Shown here: positions 33,905 to 45,530 of the stretch, piece by piece
Layout of the letters: each line of letters starts with the position of its first letter
Numbering within the stretch: the first letter of the stretch is position 1
Assembly: GCF_029227915.1 (NCBI RefSeq)
Contig: NC_079880.1
Coordinates: forward strand, 31,243,501 to 31,307,500
From: Hydractinia symbiolongicarpus
Lineage: Eukaryota > Cnidaria > Hydrozoa > Anthoathecata > Hydractiniidae
Length of the DNA stretch: 64,000 nt
Direction: 5' to 3'
Notes under the pieces: model-generated
What the model saw: only the letters and a program-made list of their open reading frames with translations
The model's database searches: none
Told to the model about the DNA's origin: nothing
Made by a program: the position numbers and the translations under genes

Positions 33905-35740
33905 AACATGGTAGCCACGCACAGTACAGTAAGGCTGCCATTAAAATACGTTATGTTTGCGTCCTCCGACTGACTTGCTTGCGGTGATAAAAACCCGAGT
34001 CGAAAAGTCGAAGAAAAAAATACGGGAATTTTTTTTTCATTGTATGAGATATACTTAAACGTCAAAGGATTCTACTTCGTCCCACCGCCAAATTTATACG
34101 TTTAGCATATACTTTTTATTGTGATTGTCCCTAAGAACTTTGACTTTGTGGGAACTTTTAAACAGTGCATTTTATATACAGCATATGCTCATTTCAAAAC
34201 ATTTAAGAACATGAGAAGATCTCTTTAACTTTCCCATGTTACTTCGAATTGTAATAAAATTGCTAAAAACAAAAGAATGAAGCAATACCTAATCTAAGAA
34301 TAGTCAAAGTTTGTTTTATAATATTTCTTATTCTCATCTTGTTGAGCAATACAACATATATAATTTTGTTTTAGGATAAGATATTTTGATGTCACCCTAG
34401 TACCTATGATGAATATTCTTCTGACAACGAAAATCACTATCAATTAAAGAACACAGAAGATTTGTTCTGAATCCTTATAATATATATTGGAAAACTGTAA
34501 ACAATGGATATATATCTGGTATAATCAACAAAATTGGTGAAAAAATCAATCAAAATAACTTGTGAATATTCAAGTAAATCATAGAAATAATTTTCACATA
34601 AAACAGTACAGATCGAAACAAGAATTGCATGTTAAAGAACGCTCTGTTACAGACTGTAAACTAATGAAAATGTCATGTTTACATATGATTATGAGTAGGA
34701 TTTGTTATGTTGCTTTTTATATGAGAATCTTTAGAATTGGCCTATAGTTACTAAAACTTTCCTAAAGATTTTCCAGTATTAAGATATTTTTCAAACATAG
34801 TTGACAGGGACTTGCGAGGGTAAATAATATACAGACATGGTAAATGTTTTGATGTTATTTTTCTAATTTGTAACTCTTTTCTGGCTTAATAAACTGCCTT
34901 ACTGTTGTGGGAATTTCATAACATTAAAATTATTGCTTAATAGAAATTGGTGTAAAACTACACCAGTAACCTTAATATTAAACTGTTTAACTTCATAAAG
35001 AGGTGATTACTATATACTCTTTATGTTGCTATCTTACACAGTCTAACTGGAAAGTTTTCATACTTTTATATGCTGTTTTCTTTTTGCATTTGCAGGTTGT
35101 TAACACAGACTATAGCATTCCAAACAATATTTCTATGTTGCACTACTGTCGACTACTATTCCTAAAATTGTCTTGTAATGTAATTTTCGTTGTATTGTTA
35201 GTTATTAGACCTCTTGCATATTTTGAAATAAAGCAACTCCCCTACTTATTACTTGTACTCGTATTATGTGCGTAAAACGTAAAAAGATGCTTAGATGATG
35301 ATACTTATTACCAGTATGTCATTCAAAGAAACTATGTAAACGCTAACCCTGTTTCGAATCTAATTTGCTAAACGGACGCATTTTCCATCCGCATATTTAA
35401 CAAGGATAAAGTGTTAAAACTACGGAGGTTACTGTTTTTTATTTGGCTGTAAAGAAATTTTAGTTTCTAATCTAGGAAGGGTTTTTAATACCTAAAAACC
35501 TTACTTTTGGGAAAATATTAGCTCCTTTTACAGCAAAAACACAAAACGGCCGATTTACCTCGTACAACACCACAACCCTTGACATTACTCTGCCAAAAAA
35601 TCTATCAAATTTTGCCTAACCAGAAAAAAATCCTAGATCCGCCTCCTACCGAACAAAAGTTACAGCCCGCGGGCACTTTATGCACCTCCCCCCATACTTA
35701 CAAGGGTCAAAAAAGCCCATACTAAATAGGGTTAAGGCAA
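33905..35740. other. No gene seen
   Basis: AT-rich DNA. Short open frames (such as 35003-35275, hydrophobic, 90 codons) show no domain. No tandem or inverted structure of note. Confidence 0.5.
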
Positions 35741-36252
35741 TGATACACGATCCAATAAGTCGAATTCGATTAGTCGAATTCGACAAATTGGATCGTGTAT
35801 CATGTAAAAATCGTATGCTTTCGGCATGTTCAGACTTGTCGAATTCAATTTTTAAAAAGTCGGACCGGTTCAAATTTTTCAATTATTCGAAAGGTTTTTA
35901 ACAATCAAAATGCTTTAAATATGTACATCAAATGTGCGTTCAGAAAAATGTGAGTTTCTATAGGAAAAATAAACAGTACTAGAGGACGTTTAAAAAAATC
36001 AAGTCTTCAAAAAAAGATAAAAAGAATTTAACGAGATTTTTATCAGTGAATGGATGTTGGAAGAAGCGCTCTGTGGAGTTTATTAACAGAGAGATTAAAA
36101 TAATCTTCTTGCCGTAACCAAAATTCGTTTAGTAAAAAATAACACACTCCGTTTCTAACGTTTTTCTTAAATTTTTAGTTGAAGTTTCAATTTTATTTTA
36201 ACGCTAAATATAATTTCGACAAATCGAATTAAATTAATCGGATCGTGTATCA
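35741..36252. mobile_element. 512-bp MITE with TGATACACGATCC termini
   Basis: The left end TGATACACGATCC (35741) is matched by GGATCGTGTATCA ending at 36252, an inverted terminal repeat. The first 62 bp also form their own hairpin (35741-35802), with TGATACACGATCCAAT pairing with ATTGGATCGTGTATCA around GTCGAATTCGA repeats. SINE copy 2 begins 2 bp after its right end. No coding capacity. Confidence 0.72.
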
Positions 36253-36254
36253 CC

Positions 36255-36691
<437 letters not shown>

Positions 36692-36780
36692 ACCACTTTT
36701 AGATGTGTAAAGAAAATGATGAAGCCCTAAATTTTTTTCTTTTAAAATATTTTTACATATGTCCAAACTTAATCTCCCCA

Positions 36781-38490
36781 AAACACTAATTACATTAACG
36801 GTCACCACCATTATCAAACAAAAGTCCACTGGGTAATTTGTGACTTCACACGTTATACATAGCTCACTTCTTGAAAAATTTATTGCGAGGTTCGACTGTT
36901 GAAGAATTTAACAACATGCAAAAATAGGTAAACAAAGTAGAATTTCCAGGTAAACGCACTGTTTGATAAAATAGTTCAGATTAAGAACATATCAGTAAAA
37001 AGACGCTAGTAGCAACAGTACAAAAGTTTTTAACCAGAAATGAGCAAATACCTTAAAGAAAAAAAGGTGTATTTTCCTGTTAGTTTTAGATTGGTGACTT
37101 GAATTTATTTCCATGATGCAATAAAAAAAGAAGCAACGTGAGTTTTAGGAAATATTTAAAAATATAATAAAATTTAAAAAGAAAGAGTTTTGTTAATACT
37201 TGTGGATTGAATTTTCTTTTTCTGACTGTAGCTAGAGATAGCTAACTAATGATTTGATTAAAGGATGACAGCAAAAAATATTTTCCATGGTGGCCTCAGG
37301 AACTATAAAGTAATTTAGTTAGCTAGCTACATCAAACCAAGGAAAAACGTAAATTAACTTTCAAATCATCCATAGCTACCTTTGCAACTCACTTTTCTTC
37401 TGCTGCATGAAAAGGATACCACAAACATGCCAATTCAAGCTGATCATTTGGTACTTTAAAATCTTCTTTTTAATGAAGCGATAAATATAATACGTTTTTA
37501 CGCATTCGAAGAAAAGGTACAAGCTTTCCAACTCGAAATATTAAGAGAAAAAGCATGCCAGCTATGCCAGTTATTATCAGGACTTGGTATAAACTATGTG
37601 TTTGTGTTGGGTCTGTAAAACACACGATAATACACTCAGTCATAGTGCCGTGTTTTTCCTGCGCGCGCATCAAATAACATTACGTAATGCTATCCAAAAA
37701 AGGTGCGTGCGCAGAAATGGAGGTAACGAAACATTAGTGCAGAAAAACACAAGCCTAGCAAAGCGAAAAAAAGGAAAAAGATCGAATAGCTGCTGTGTTG
37801 TAGGATTCATGAATAGCCAATACTCATTGAAAGAATCATAGTTACTAAAATGGAAAAATGAAAAGAGACGAATGCTCAATTCTCGAGGGTTTATGTCATC
37901 ATTCGTGCTCGTGCAAAGCACCATTCGTTAATTTAGTTAAACTTATTCGTTAATTTAATTAAACTTAACAAATTATAGTTAAACGATCGCTTTCTCAAAG
38001 CATAGATTAGATGTCTACCTTGTATAATCCCTTTCTGAAAATTACTTTGCTAAACAAGCATAAAAGTGACATTAAAGATTGCGCATAGATGCTGTGCTCG
38101 GAGCGGTACGCCAAAGAAGTCAAGCTTTGAATGCATTTTTATTTGTGTGAATGTTAAAATAAAATTGTGCCAGTATAGCCTGGTTAAAACATATAGTGAA
38201 TAAATGTTGAAATCTGAAATTCTGCCTTTTTGCGTTTTTATTGTGGATTTTGTTTGTTTTGAAAGTTTTCCTCCTTGATTGCTTGGTTTGTTTACATTTT
38301 TACCTCCATTTCTGCGCGCGCATTGGCCATTACATAATCACTTAGATGCGCGCGCAAGTAAATAATAAAGATTCCATATATTAAAATTAGCCAATAGTCG
38401 TTTTCTGATTGCTTGAGTGTACTTCCCAGTCTTTCGCTCCCGGCAAACGGAAAATAACGGGGAAGGGGGTACGAAAGACGGAGGCAGGGG
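36781..38490 (-). mobile_element. Longer MITE-like element (copy B)
   Basis: Inverted relative of the element at 20055-20460. The landmarks of copy A appear here in reverse order and orientation: GTGGTGACCGTTAATG complement near 36795, ATTTCCATGATGCAA near 37110, CAGGACTTGGTATAAACTATG near 37578, CAGTCTTTCGCTCCCGGCAA near 38428. The extra interior has GCGCGCGCAT segments (about 37665 and 38318) but no convincing gene. Confidence 0.58.
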
Positions 38491-38749
38491 GTACAAAGCC
38501 AATATATTGGCATTTTTAGCTAACTTTTATTAGAGCTGCTCGGTCCAAACTTATTTGTTCTAGTAGACAAAAAAATAACCTACCTTTTCGTGAAAAAATA
38601 TCAGTCCTATTTCTTTGCCCTGATTTTATATGATTTTTTTTCTATCGAAATATTGAGAATCTCAATAATTCTCTTGGTATACCTCGCGGGTAGCAAACGC
38701 GCTTCACAATTTCGCTTCGCCTGCGAAGCTTAATCGCTCCGCAAAAATT

Positions 38750-39193
38750 TCTAAAAAAAATTTGGGGCTTTAACGGAACGTTGCTGACGGCAGCAAAATT
38801 TTTAAACCCTGATATCTCATTAACCGCTCATCAAAAGCACATGATCATTTACATTTTTTTTGATAAGCAGTTTAAGCTCTACACAATAGAGGCAACGTGA
38901 AAACATGGTTCTTATTTATTTTTTTGTAGATGGGTTGCTGACGTCATCAAAATTCAATTGACGCTTCTTTTTCATTTTTATCCTGCCTCAGTGGATTTTT
39001 CCACGGGCTTTATCGACTAGTGTCTCTATAATAATAGCCATCGTCTGTCTGTCTCTGCGCGGACCCCCGCTGAGTTAGAAAATGATGTTACGGAAACACG
39101 AATATCAAATGCGATATATTTTTATCCACTTTGTTGCGACGGGTAAATATAAAGGACGGGCGACTCCGTGGATTTTTCCACGGGCAACTACTA
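38750..39193 (+). mobile_element. Helitron 3' end and short related unit
   Basis: The 3' part of a Helitron ends in the GTGGATTTTTCCAC hairpin and CTAGT at 39017-39021. A short unit of about 170 bp (5' TCTCTATAATAATAGCC, with its own CCGTGGATTTTTCCACGG hairpin) follows up to 39193, then the next Helitron begins. Part of a head-to-tail array. Confidence 0.68.
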
Positions 39194-39378
39194 TCTATAT
39201 AATAATACGCCAGTTCTGTCTGTCTGTCTGTCTGTGACCTTTGCAAAGTGGATAAAACTTCTTTGATAAAGTCTATAAAACATCGTCTATAAATTTGTTC
39301 TGTAAATTACCAAACTTTGACGTTCAATATTGACGTCAAAGGAAAGTATATTAAGATTAGTGAAGCCATTGCATTGCA

Positions 39379-39547
39379 AGTAGTAGTAGGGAGTGCTTAT
39401 AGGTACTTTTCTTTCCTCCTACACCTTTACCCCCAAAAACCTCGCTTCCACCACTTCCACCACCACCTCCATCCAAAATCGGTAAACCCGACGTCATCCG
39501 AAAATAAAATCCGAGAAATACCGATTCCGATAATACGCATGCGCAAT
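39379..39547 (+). repeat. Polinton 1 left terminal inverted repeat
   Basis: Begins AGTAGTAGTAGGGAGTG and ends ATACGCATGCGCAAT. Matches 51046-51214 in reverse complement, with about two differences seen over 169 bp. Contains GACGTCATC and a palindromic ACGCATGCGC near the inner edge, candidate regulatory sites. Confidence 0.95.
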
Positions 39548-39616
39548 AGCATATACTCATATTATACAGAATATGAGTAAAAATTATTATGTCCCCTGAA
39601 TTATTCCAAAATAAAT

Positions 39617-39870
39617 ATGGATATTTATCAAGAGCTCAATATCAGAGACATTGAGCGCTACCCCTGGTATCTCTGTTCTATTCCAGATCACTGCAAAACA
39701 AAGACATGTGTATCAAGGCTACTAGGAAGGATCCATGGTTGCTCAAGTATGTCCCCAACCATTTCAAGACATTAGAAATGTGTATCAGAGCCGTTGAACG
39801 CAATCCCTTGATGTTCGAGTATGTTCCAGATCGTTTCAGAGCCATGGTTACCCGAAGCCTTTACAAATAA
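39617..39870 (+). pseudogene. DUF4116-like repeat protein, frameshifted
   Basis: Small protein of about 84 residues. After an N-terminal YQELNIRDIERYPWYL, a frame break near 39695 leads into two copies of the DUF4116-type motif: MCIKATRKDPWLLKYVP and MCIRAVERNPLMFEYVP. It ends TRSLYK just before the next start codon. DUF4116 repeats occur in large DNA viruses and Polintons; the function is unknown. The start codon follows AATAAAT. Confidence 0.65.
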
Positions 39871-40020
39871 ATGACTGAGTATTGTGATGAATGTGGGATT
39901 GATCTCGATAACTATGATAGATGCAAGTGTGGACGGAGGTTATTATATGCGTGTTGGCAGCATTACATGATGTTTATCACGTACAATGGTGGGTGCTGTC
40001 CTTGTAAAAACCCTAGTTAG
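39871..40020 (+). CDS. Small Cys-rich zinc-ribbon-like protein
   Basis: 49 residues from ATG at 39871 to TAG at 40020. The start follows CAAATAAATG, one base after the stop of the previous gene. Nine cysteines: CDECG, CKCG, one before WQH, and CCPCK near the end, a probable zinc-binding fold. No homologue is recognised by name. Its place in a tight + strand cluster and its clean frame make it a likely gene. Confidence 0.55.
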   Translation: MTEYCDECGIDLDNYDRCKCGRRLLYACWQHYMMFITYNGGCCPCKNPS

Positions 40021-40045
40021 AGTCTAATTTTCATAAATAAACGGG

Positions 40046-40651
40046 ATGTTTAAATTTTATGGAAATGATATTGAAACAACGGCTTTTTATAGCAACCTAG
40101 CTGCATTTAACATCTTTGATATAAAGATCGAAAACATTGTACTTAGCGATCCAATACAAGCCAATAAAGGCAAGGATGCTAGATTTGTGATTGGTTATAA
40201 AAATGATAATAGAATTACCGCCCTACTAATCAGAACACCATGGGGGGGGCTATATAGCAATAAAGCATCCCGCTATGATGATAGTTCCTCATTTACGATG
40301 TCATTTAACTTACACAATCATCCTGAATGGCTTGAAAGGTATCAGAGTATATTGACATGGATAGAGAAACTGTACGGTAATGAATTCACTACCCCTCCAG
40401 TTGAAAAAGAGTATGTTATTACCAAAGTAAAGGAATGGAATAGGGAGATTAATACTGATTTTCATGATCAACCAGTACCACTTAAGCAGGCCTGCGACTG
40501 CATCTGCATTTTAAAGCTATCAAGTATCTATCGTCAAGGGAATAGGAACCATCTGCAGGTTATGCTAGAAGAGTGTAAGTATAAACTGGTTCAACAATCC
40601 AGGACGTGACACCTTGATTCAGATGATGAGGAATGGTTCACTGTAGTGTAA
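40046..40651 (+). pseudogene. Probable DNA-binding protein with acidic tail
   Basis: About 200 residues from ATG 40046. The N-terminal part is beta-rich in appearance (FKFYGNDIETTAFYSNL, RFVIGYKNDNRITALLIRTP). A second part has VITKVKEWNREI and LKLSSIYRQGN...LEECKYKL. An in-frame TGA at 40607-40609 separates this from a short acidic end, LDSDDEEWFTVV, stop 40649-40651. A basic/beta core with an acidic aromatic tail is typical of viral single-strand DNA-binding proteins, and replication-associated genes are expected here. That role is inference. Confidence 0.5.
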
Positions 40652-40656
40652 TAGAC

Positions 40657-40866
40657 ATGAACGATTTGAAAAGAGAAGCGAGAGAATTAGGGATAAGTGG
40701 GTATTCAACCCTCAAGAAATCTGATCTTATCGCTGCTATTCACAAAGTAAAATATATAGAGACTGCAATGCAGACCGATGGTCCTTATTGCAAGCTATGT
40801 GTCGATATTGCATCAATGAAGATCCTAGAGGAGTACATCAGAGGCTTGGAAGCGAAACAAAAATGA
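40657..40866 (+). CDS. Small SAP/Rho-N-domain protein
   Basis: 69 residues. The N-terminal half is a helix-extended-helix motif, MNDLKREARELGISGYS then LKKSDLIAAIHK, typical of SAP or Rho N-terminal DNA/RNA-binding domains. The rest contains YCKLCVD and a basic end. The ATG at 40657 is chosen because it opens the motif and lies 5 bp after the previous stop. An ATG 24 bp upstream is also possible. Likely a nucleic-acid-binding accessory protein; the frame is intact. Confidence 0.65.
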   Translation: MNDLKREARELGISGYSTLKKSDLIAAIHKVKYIETAMQTDGPYCKLCVDIASMKILEEYIRGLEAKQK

Positions 40867-40976
40867 ACTGTAATATACGACGGTGATTTTATGATTGATG
40901 CAACTACTGGTGAATTACTTGGTGTCATTTAGTGTTTTGTACAAAACATTAAATTATGAATAAGTCGACGGCTCAT

Positions 40977-41621
40977 CTATATACCGCTTACATGTTGAAC
41001 AGATTGAAGTTTTTTCATAAACTCTTGTTTGCCCTCCTCACGCCCTTTCTCAACTAGCTGTTGTCTCTCTCGTTCATTAAGCGATTCTACGATTTTTCTG
41101 GTTCTCTGACGTATTTGCTCCTTGAGCAGCATATAGCGTTGCTTTTCCTGCATAATTAAGCTAAATTCATAATCACTAATAACCCCATTCTCCACAGCTC
41201 TACTGATAAGGTCGATAACGGAGTTGAGTTTGGTCTCCGCCAGCAATCTTATACCCTCGTGCTTCTTGCTTTTGACATCTAACCTCTTACCAGCATTTTT
41301 CAGACCTGCTTGGCCCAATCCCACGGCTAAGGTGATGCCACCCATGGCTACGGCCAATGAGACACCAATTCCGGATAGCATGCTACCAATCCCGACCCCC
41401 GAAACAATGACACTTACGGCCAGCAGACCATGATCGGTGTATCTAACCCACGTACCGTGCATTTTGAACTTTTTGGCGAGCTTCTCCCGCTCTTTAATCT
41501 CATTACGTAGATATTAATCCACTTCTTCGATTTTTTTGAGTCTATACACTTGACTTTCATCAGCCTCCCCCTCCATAGGTGCAGAAGGTAGGCTCGGGTA
41601 AAGCTTTGTAATGTCAGTCAT
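40977..41621 (-). pseudogene. Gly-rich membrane-segment virion-type protein, nonsense codon
   Basis: About 214 residues from ATG at 41621 (after AATAAAT). The N-terminus is LYPSLPSAPMEGEADESQVY. An in-frame TAA at 41514-41516 follows IEEVD. After it come a basic linker (IKEREKLAKKFKMHG), two glycine-rich hydrophobic segments (VSGVGIGSMLSGIGVSLAV, MGGITLAVGLGQAG) and a charged helical tail (KKHEGIRLLAETKLNSV, SDYEFSLIMQEK). The Polinton 2 gene at 58091-58510 has the same plan, with a stop at the matching place. The likely role is a membrane-active structural or entry component, by analogy only. Confidence 0.6.
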
Positions 41622-41623
41622 AT

Positions 41624-42110
41624 TTATTCTATAAGTAAATGCATTGTTATACCCATGAACGAAATGTTCTTATCGTGATGATATTCAGCCGTCAACATGA
41701 ACTCAAGGCGATCGGTGCAGCCATTCGAAGGAAGATATATCGGTGTATTAAAAGTCCACGTAAAGATGTCTCCCCATGCATTTTCTTTTGTTGGAAGTAC
41801 GGCTAGAATTTATGATTTTTTACCATCCAGCAAGCAATCATCCTCATCTAACTGAGGGCAAACAAGCCTCAGTCGCTGGTATACATCAGTCCCATAAAAT
41901 GAATCGTAGTCACCCTTCATATAGTATTTTTTTACTGGGATCATAGGGTAGCACCAAGAGCTCTTGCAGTTGTCGATGAATCACCACCGTGTACCCGTCA
42001 TTACCACGTAGCATGCAGAGTCCATTTTTCAGAACAAAAAGTTGTACCTTGCCCTGTGCTTGACTGTTGACGATACTCGCTAAATCCTCGATCTTGTACA
42101 ACCCATTCAT
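41624..42110 (-). pseudogene. Penton-like minor capsid protein, broken
   Basis: About 160 residues from ATG 42110, whose ATG overlaps the preceding stop (TAATG). The sequence is beta-rich: QGKVQLFVLKNGLCML, GYTVVIHRQLQELLVLPYD, then after a frame break near 41925 FYGTDVYQRLRLVCPQLDED. After an in-frame TAA (41810-41812) come WGDIFTWTFNTPIYLP, CTDRLEFMLTAEYH and FMGITMHLLIE. The size, beta content and position beside other virion genes fit the single jelly-roll penton/minor capsid protein of Polintons. Assignment is by context and general appearance, not by a diagnostic motif. Confidence 0.5.
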
Positions 42111-42496
42111 TATTTCAATTCGAGTAACCGTCTGATCGGGCCCTTGCTCTTAGTCAGCTTCTCCCTTAGCGATGTGTCATCTCCAGCTATTTTCATGAGG
42201 CACTCCGTTATCGCTTTAAGCTGATTGTGTATATTCTTATCCCAAATTTTTTGTTGCTCCTCGGATACACCTGGTGTAGCTTTCTTTGTCTTTAACCTCT
42301 TCAGTTTCCCGCTGGGAGTTTGAAGCTCGCGTTTAAACCCCTTTCTTTCACGTTCATCTAAGGCTTCAGTAAATGAAGTATCCTCCTCCATTCGGCTCTT
42401 CGTTTCATCTAGAACATTCTGGAGTAGCGGCAACATTTCGATGTCATCAGCCTTTTCTTCAACGTGAACAATCTCGTTAAGAAGTCTCTGTGCCAT
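42110..42496 (-). CDS. Coiled-coil basic protein, virion cluster
   Basis: About 128 residues from ATG 42496. Mostly charged and helical: LLNEIVHVEEKADDIEML, KSRMEEDTSFTEAL, then a lysine-rich stretch KLKRLKTKKATPG, and an end at RRLLELK. It starts 4 bp after the stop of the gene upstream and overlaps the next start by one base, so the four minus-strand genes form a tightly packed unit. Function unknown; it may correspond to the coiled-coil part of the longer Polinton 2 gene at 58561-59829. Confidence 0.55.
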   Translation of the reverse strand: MAQRLLNEIVHVEEKADDIEMLPLLQNVLDETKSRMEEDTSFTEALDERERKGFKRELQTPSGKLKRLKTKKATPGVSEEQQKIWDKNIHNQLKAITECLMKIAGDDTSLREKLTKSKGPIRRLLELK

Positions 42497-42500
42497 ATTT

Positions 42501-42887
42501 TTACTGGTTTTGTTTAACGTAGTCGGGGAATTCAATGGCTCGCAATCGTCCCACGCCTAGATCCCTTACTATCGCGGAAGCTTTTCTAATTTCACCATTT
42601 TGTTTCGTGAGCTCTACACCATCGTAGGTAAGCTGATTATCTTCTATTTTAAATCTATCGTAATGCCTGGCATTCGGTTGCCCTAGCTCCTCATCAAGGG
42701 CTTCATATAAGTCATCAATTCTAGACATCATCAACACATGCCTTGCCATCGTGGTGTCACCTCGTGAAGGTGTAGTGGGAATATCCTCAGGTCTAAGGAT
42801 CTCGTTCTCGCTACTACGTTCTTCGGGTTCGTCTTCTATATCTCGTTCTGGCGTAAAGTCATCTTCATATCCCGGATTATCAGCCAT
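42501..42887 (-). CDS. Acidic virion-associated protein, N-terminal module
   Basis: 128 residues from ATG 42887 (GAAATAAATG). The acidic, disordered N-terminus contains GYEDDFTPERDIEDEPEE. A conserved middle follows: RIDDLYEALDEEL, RFKIEDNQLTYDGVELT and GRLRAIEF. The last block matches the Polinton 2 protein at 58561 (LFEIKDGELYYRG, GKRRLRNLGF) in spacing and character, so the two are homologous over this part. Here it ends after about 128 residues, whereas in Polinton 2 it continues into a coiled coil and a hydrophobic tail. Role unknown, probably structural. Confidence 0.62.
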   Translation of the reverse strand: MADNPGYEDDFTPERDIEDEPEERSSENEILRPEDIPTTPSRGDTTMARHVLMMSRIDDLYEALDEELGQPNARHYDRFKIEDNQLTYDGVELTKQNGEIRKASAIVRDLGVGRLRAIEFPDYVKQNQ

Positions 42888-42916
42888 TTATTTCAACCAT
42901 CAGCCTACCTAAATAA

Positions 42917-44192
42917 ATGAGTGTTTTTGGAAGACTAAACCCTTATCAGGAAGTCAAGACTATGCTCGCTGTCAAAAGCAAGAGGCAGCGGGTTAAAGTG
43001 AGTCATGTACCGTCCACGATTGGCCAGAATGAGGATCTCTATGTGAAAATACCGAACATGGGTTGGGATGATGTTATATTTCCTGGGAGTATCAGACTAC
43101 CATTTGATATGGAATTGACCGGCACCAACTAGAAAAGAACGATCGTTAACAATATTGGGAAGACCCTAGTGCGTGACCTACGTATTACTTTGAATGGGAA
43201 TGAGGTCCAGCATATTGCGGATTATAATGTATTCAGTGTCTACCGAGATTTCTGGATATCGAAATTTAATAGGGAGAACAATCTGATTTTGGAGGGAGTC
43301 AATCCAAATGACGGGACAATTCGCGCTTTACAGGTAAAAAGCGTCTGACCATGTAGGAACAAATAAGGAGCGTGCTATAGCCGCGGCGTATGGAAACACC
43401 TTTTGTATTCCGTTGGGGAAAATGTTCGAGTTGACGAGAGATCTCCCGTTTTATCAACATGGACTCCACGATAGGCTACAGTTCGTTCTACATTTCGCTT
43501 CATACGATTAAGTCATCAAGGATGCCGGTACACCAGCCGCGGGCTCAACCGCAGCCAAAGCAGCTGACGCTACATACAAAATCTCTAACATTTCGCTCGA
43601 GTTGGAAAAATTAGTAAATGAGGATCTGGCAAGCGCTATGATGTCGCGATACAGCCGCCTCGCCCTACCATACGAACGAGTATTGAAGAGTAAAGTGGTG
43701 GCTATAAAGAAAAGTGATACATCCTACAATCTCCAAGTCGATACCCCTGCTAAATCCTTGGTGGGTATATTACTATTATTCGTCGATCCCGGAGTATCCA
43801 AGGCTTATGCGGGTGTCAATGAGCAATTCTACAATCCCAAAATCAAGAAGATTTCTGTCACGGTGGAGGGTGAGCCCAATGAGCTGTATTCACATGCTAT
43901 GCTACCTCAAGATCATTTGCAGCAGATCGTTGAATTATTTGGGTGCCATGATAGTGAAGTGACCATAGGTCAATTTTTCACCGAGCGCTATGCGCTATTC
44001 ATTGATTTCAGGGCAACACCTGATCGGGGCCTACATGGTAGTGGGCGGCCTCTGCAAAGGTTATCGGACGGTATAACCCTGCACATGACAAAAAAAGCTG
44101 ATGGCAATGGAGATATTAGGTGCTACGTCTTCCTTATCCAAGACGCGCAATTAAACATCCTGGATGGCAGGTTCCACAGTGTAGAATATTAA
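42917..44192 (+). pseudogene. Major capsid protein (double jelly-roll type), broken
   Basis: Homologous along its length to the intact Polinton 2 capsid gene at 62460-63779. Shared blocks: GRLNPY at the start, VKIPNMGWDDVIFPGS, KRTIVNNIGK, VYRDFWISKF, DLPFYQHGLHDRL, EQFYNPKIKKISVTVEG, YALFIDFRATPD with LHGSGR, and the C-terminal QDAQLNILDGRFHSVEY. In-frame TAG (43130-43132) and TAA (43509-43511) plus a frameshift near 43345 inactivate it. The start ATG 42917 follows CTAAATAAATG and is divergent from the minus-strand virion cluster, 29 bp away. The protein would form the capsid shell. Confidence 0.88.
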
Positions 44193-44235
44193 GAGATCAA
44201 AATTTGTTTTTGTAGGCCTTGGGTCTACAAAATAA

Positions 44236-44619
44236 ATGGCAACTATAGCAGTTCTTGATCAATGCTCTGGCTTTCAGTGGGTTAAATTTTTTGTTCAGCA
44301 AACTCAGTGGGCACGGCGAGGAAGAAAGAAAACGTCATGATTTAGCGGTTGAAAAGCTTCAAGCTGCCCAAGCCCAATGGGTAAGGGATAGGCAAGCAAA
44401 GATTGATGCATACAATAAGAGAAGGGAGGAACAAAGGCAGGCTGGGGAGAGTCTCAAGGAGCTCGACGAGGGAATGCAGGAGTATTTCATTGCAACCATA
44501 GAGAAGGCCCCAAACTCTCAGATTTTTACACACCTGGCAAAGGCAAAAAAGACGGTGAATTCGCTTTTATAGTGGGATCGTTGGCCTTGCTCGGCCTTGC
44601 GGCTTACAAATGGGCATAG
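44236..44619 (+). pseudogene. Coiled-coil membrane-anchored virion-type protein, frameshifted
   Basis: Homologue of the Polinton 2 gene at 59882-60322. From ATG 44236 (AAAATAAATG) the first residues are MATIAVL. A frame break near 44250 leads to INALAFSGLNFLFSKLSG, then the conserved helix ERKRHDLAVEKLQAAQAQW and a charged coil (KIDAYNKRREEQRQ). A second break near 44548 leads to a C-terminal membrane segment, FAFIVGSLALLGLAAYKW, stop 44619. Both Polintons keep the short N-terminal hydrophobic part, the ERKRHDLA helix and the C-terminal anchor. Function unknown, probably virion-associated. Confidence 0.6.
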
Positions 44620-44647
44620 ATATATGTTTTTCGACATCTAATAAAAG

Positions 44648-45530
44648 ATGTCGAAAACAAAAGCACATATCATTACTGGGGAGGAAGCTGAAAAGCTAAG
44701 TCAAATCTACTATTCTCCAGAACATCTCTTGACCGGACGTAAAGCCATCAAATTGCTCGCTGAGAGCTCTGGTCTTTCCAAAAAGATAGTTATGCACTGG
44801 CTGAGTCGTCAGTTGCTCTGGCTCAGGCATATTCGAGGACCAAAGCGTATCAATTACCCTCATTTCACCATCACGAAACCCAACGAGATGCACCAGTTTG
44901 ATCTCTTGATAAATTATGTGGAAAAACCTATAAATACATGCTCACAGGCATCGATGTAGCTTCGAGCTACAAAGTGGCAAGACCGCTACGTACAAAGAAA
45001 GCTAGCGAAGTCGCTGATATGCTCAGGAATATTTACAAGGCAGGACCTCTCCGTTACCCGAAGACCTTTCAGTGTGACAACGGCAGTGAGTTCAAGTCGG
45101 ACGTGACAAAGCTGTTAGAAGGCGAGGGTGTGGAGATTAAACGGGCTACCACCCGGTACCATCATACCTTCACGGCATTTGTCGAAAGCTACAACAAAGT
45201 ATTCGCCGAGAGACTCTTTAAACCCCAAGATGCGCAAGAGTTGCCTCTAACGAAACTAGTACCACATGGGTCAAACACTTGTACACTATCGTCAAAAGCA
45301 TAAATAATACCAAGACCGTCATGATCGACATGAAACCTTCGAAAGCCATTAAGCTCGATGAAGTCCCGCTTATGAAAAGCGATGGCCATCTTGAAAAAAA
45401 GCCTCTACCTGATGATGGCCTATACTTGTACTTGCTGCAACCCGGCGAGGAGCATGGTGATGCTAAAAGACGCGCGACCGATGCTTGGTGGAGCAAAAAG
45501 ACGTATAGACTTTCCCTTGATAACATTTGA
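44648..45530 (+). pseudogene. Retroviral-type (RVE) integrase, frameshifted
   Basis: Inserts the element into host DNA. The N-terminal helical region (EEAEKLSQIYYSPEHLL) is followed by the core: first Asp in MHQFDLL (about 44889), second in FQCDNGSEF, and Glu in FVESYN exactly 35 residues later, a D,D35E triad. A C-terminal part with LYLYLLQPGEEHGDAKRRAT precedes WWSKKTYRLSL. Frame breaks near 44930 and 45270 disrupt it. The ATG 44648 follows CTAATAAAAG. Polinton integrases have this same arrangement. The matching gene of Polinton 2 is not in the window. Confidence 0.9.

Noticed and set aside
41224-41433. Plus-strand frames opposite Polinton virion genes
   Set aside because: They are antisense shadows of minus-strand genes with conserved protein blocks.
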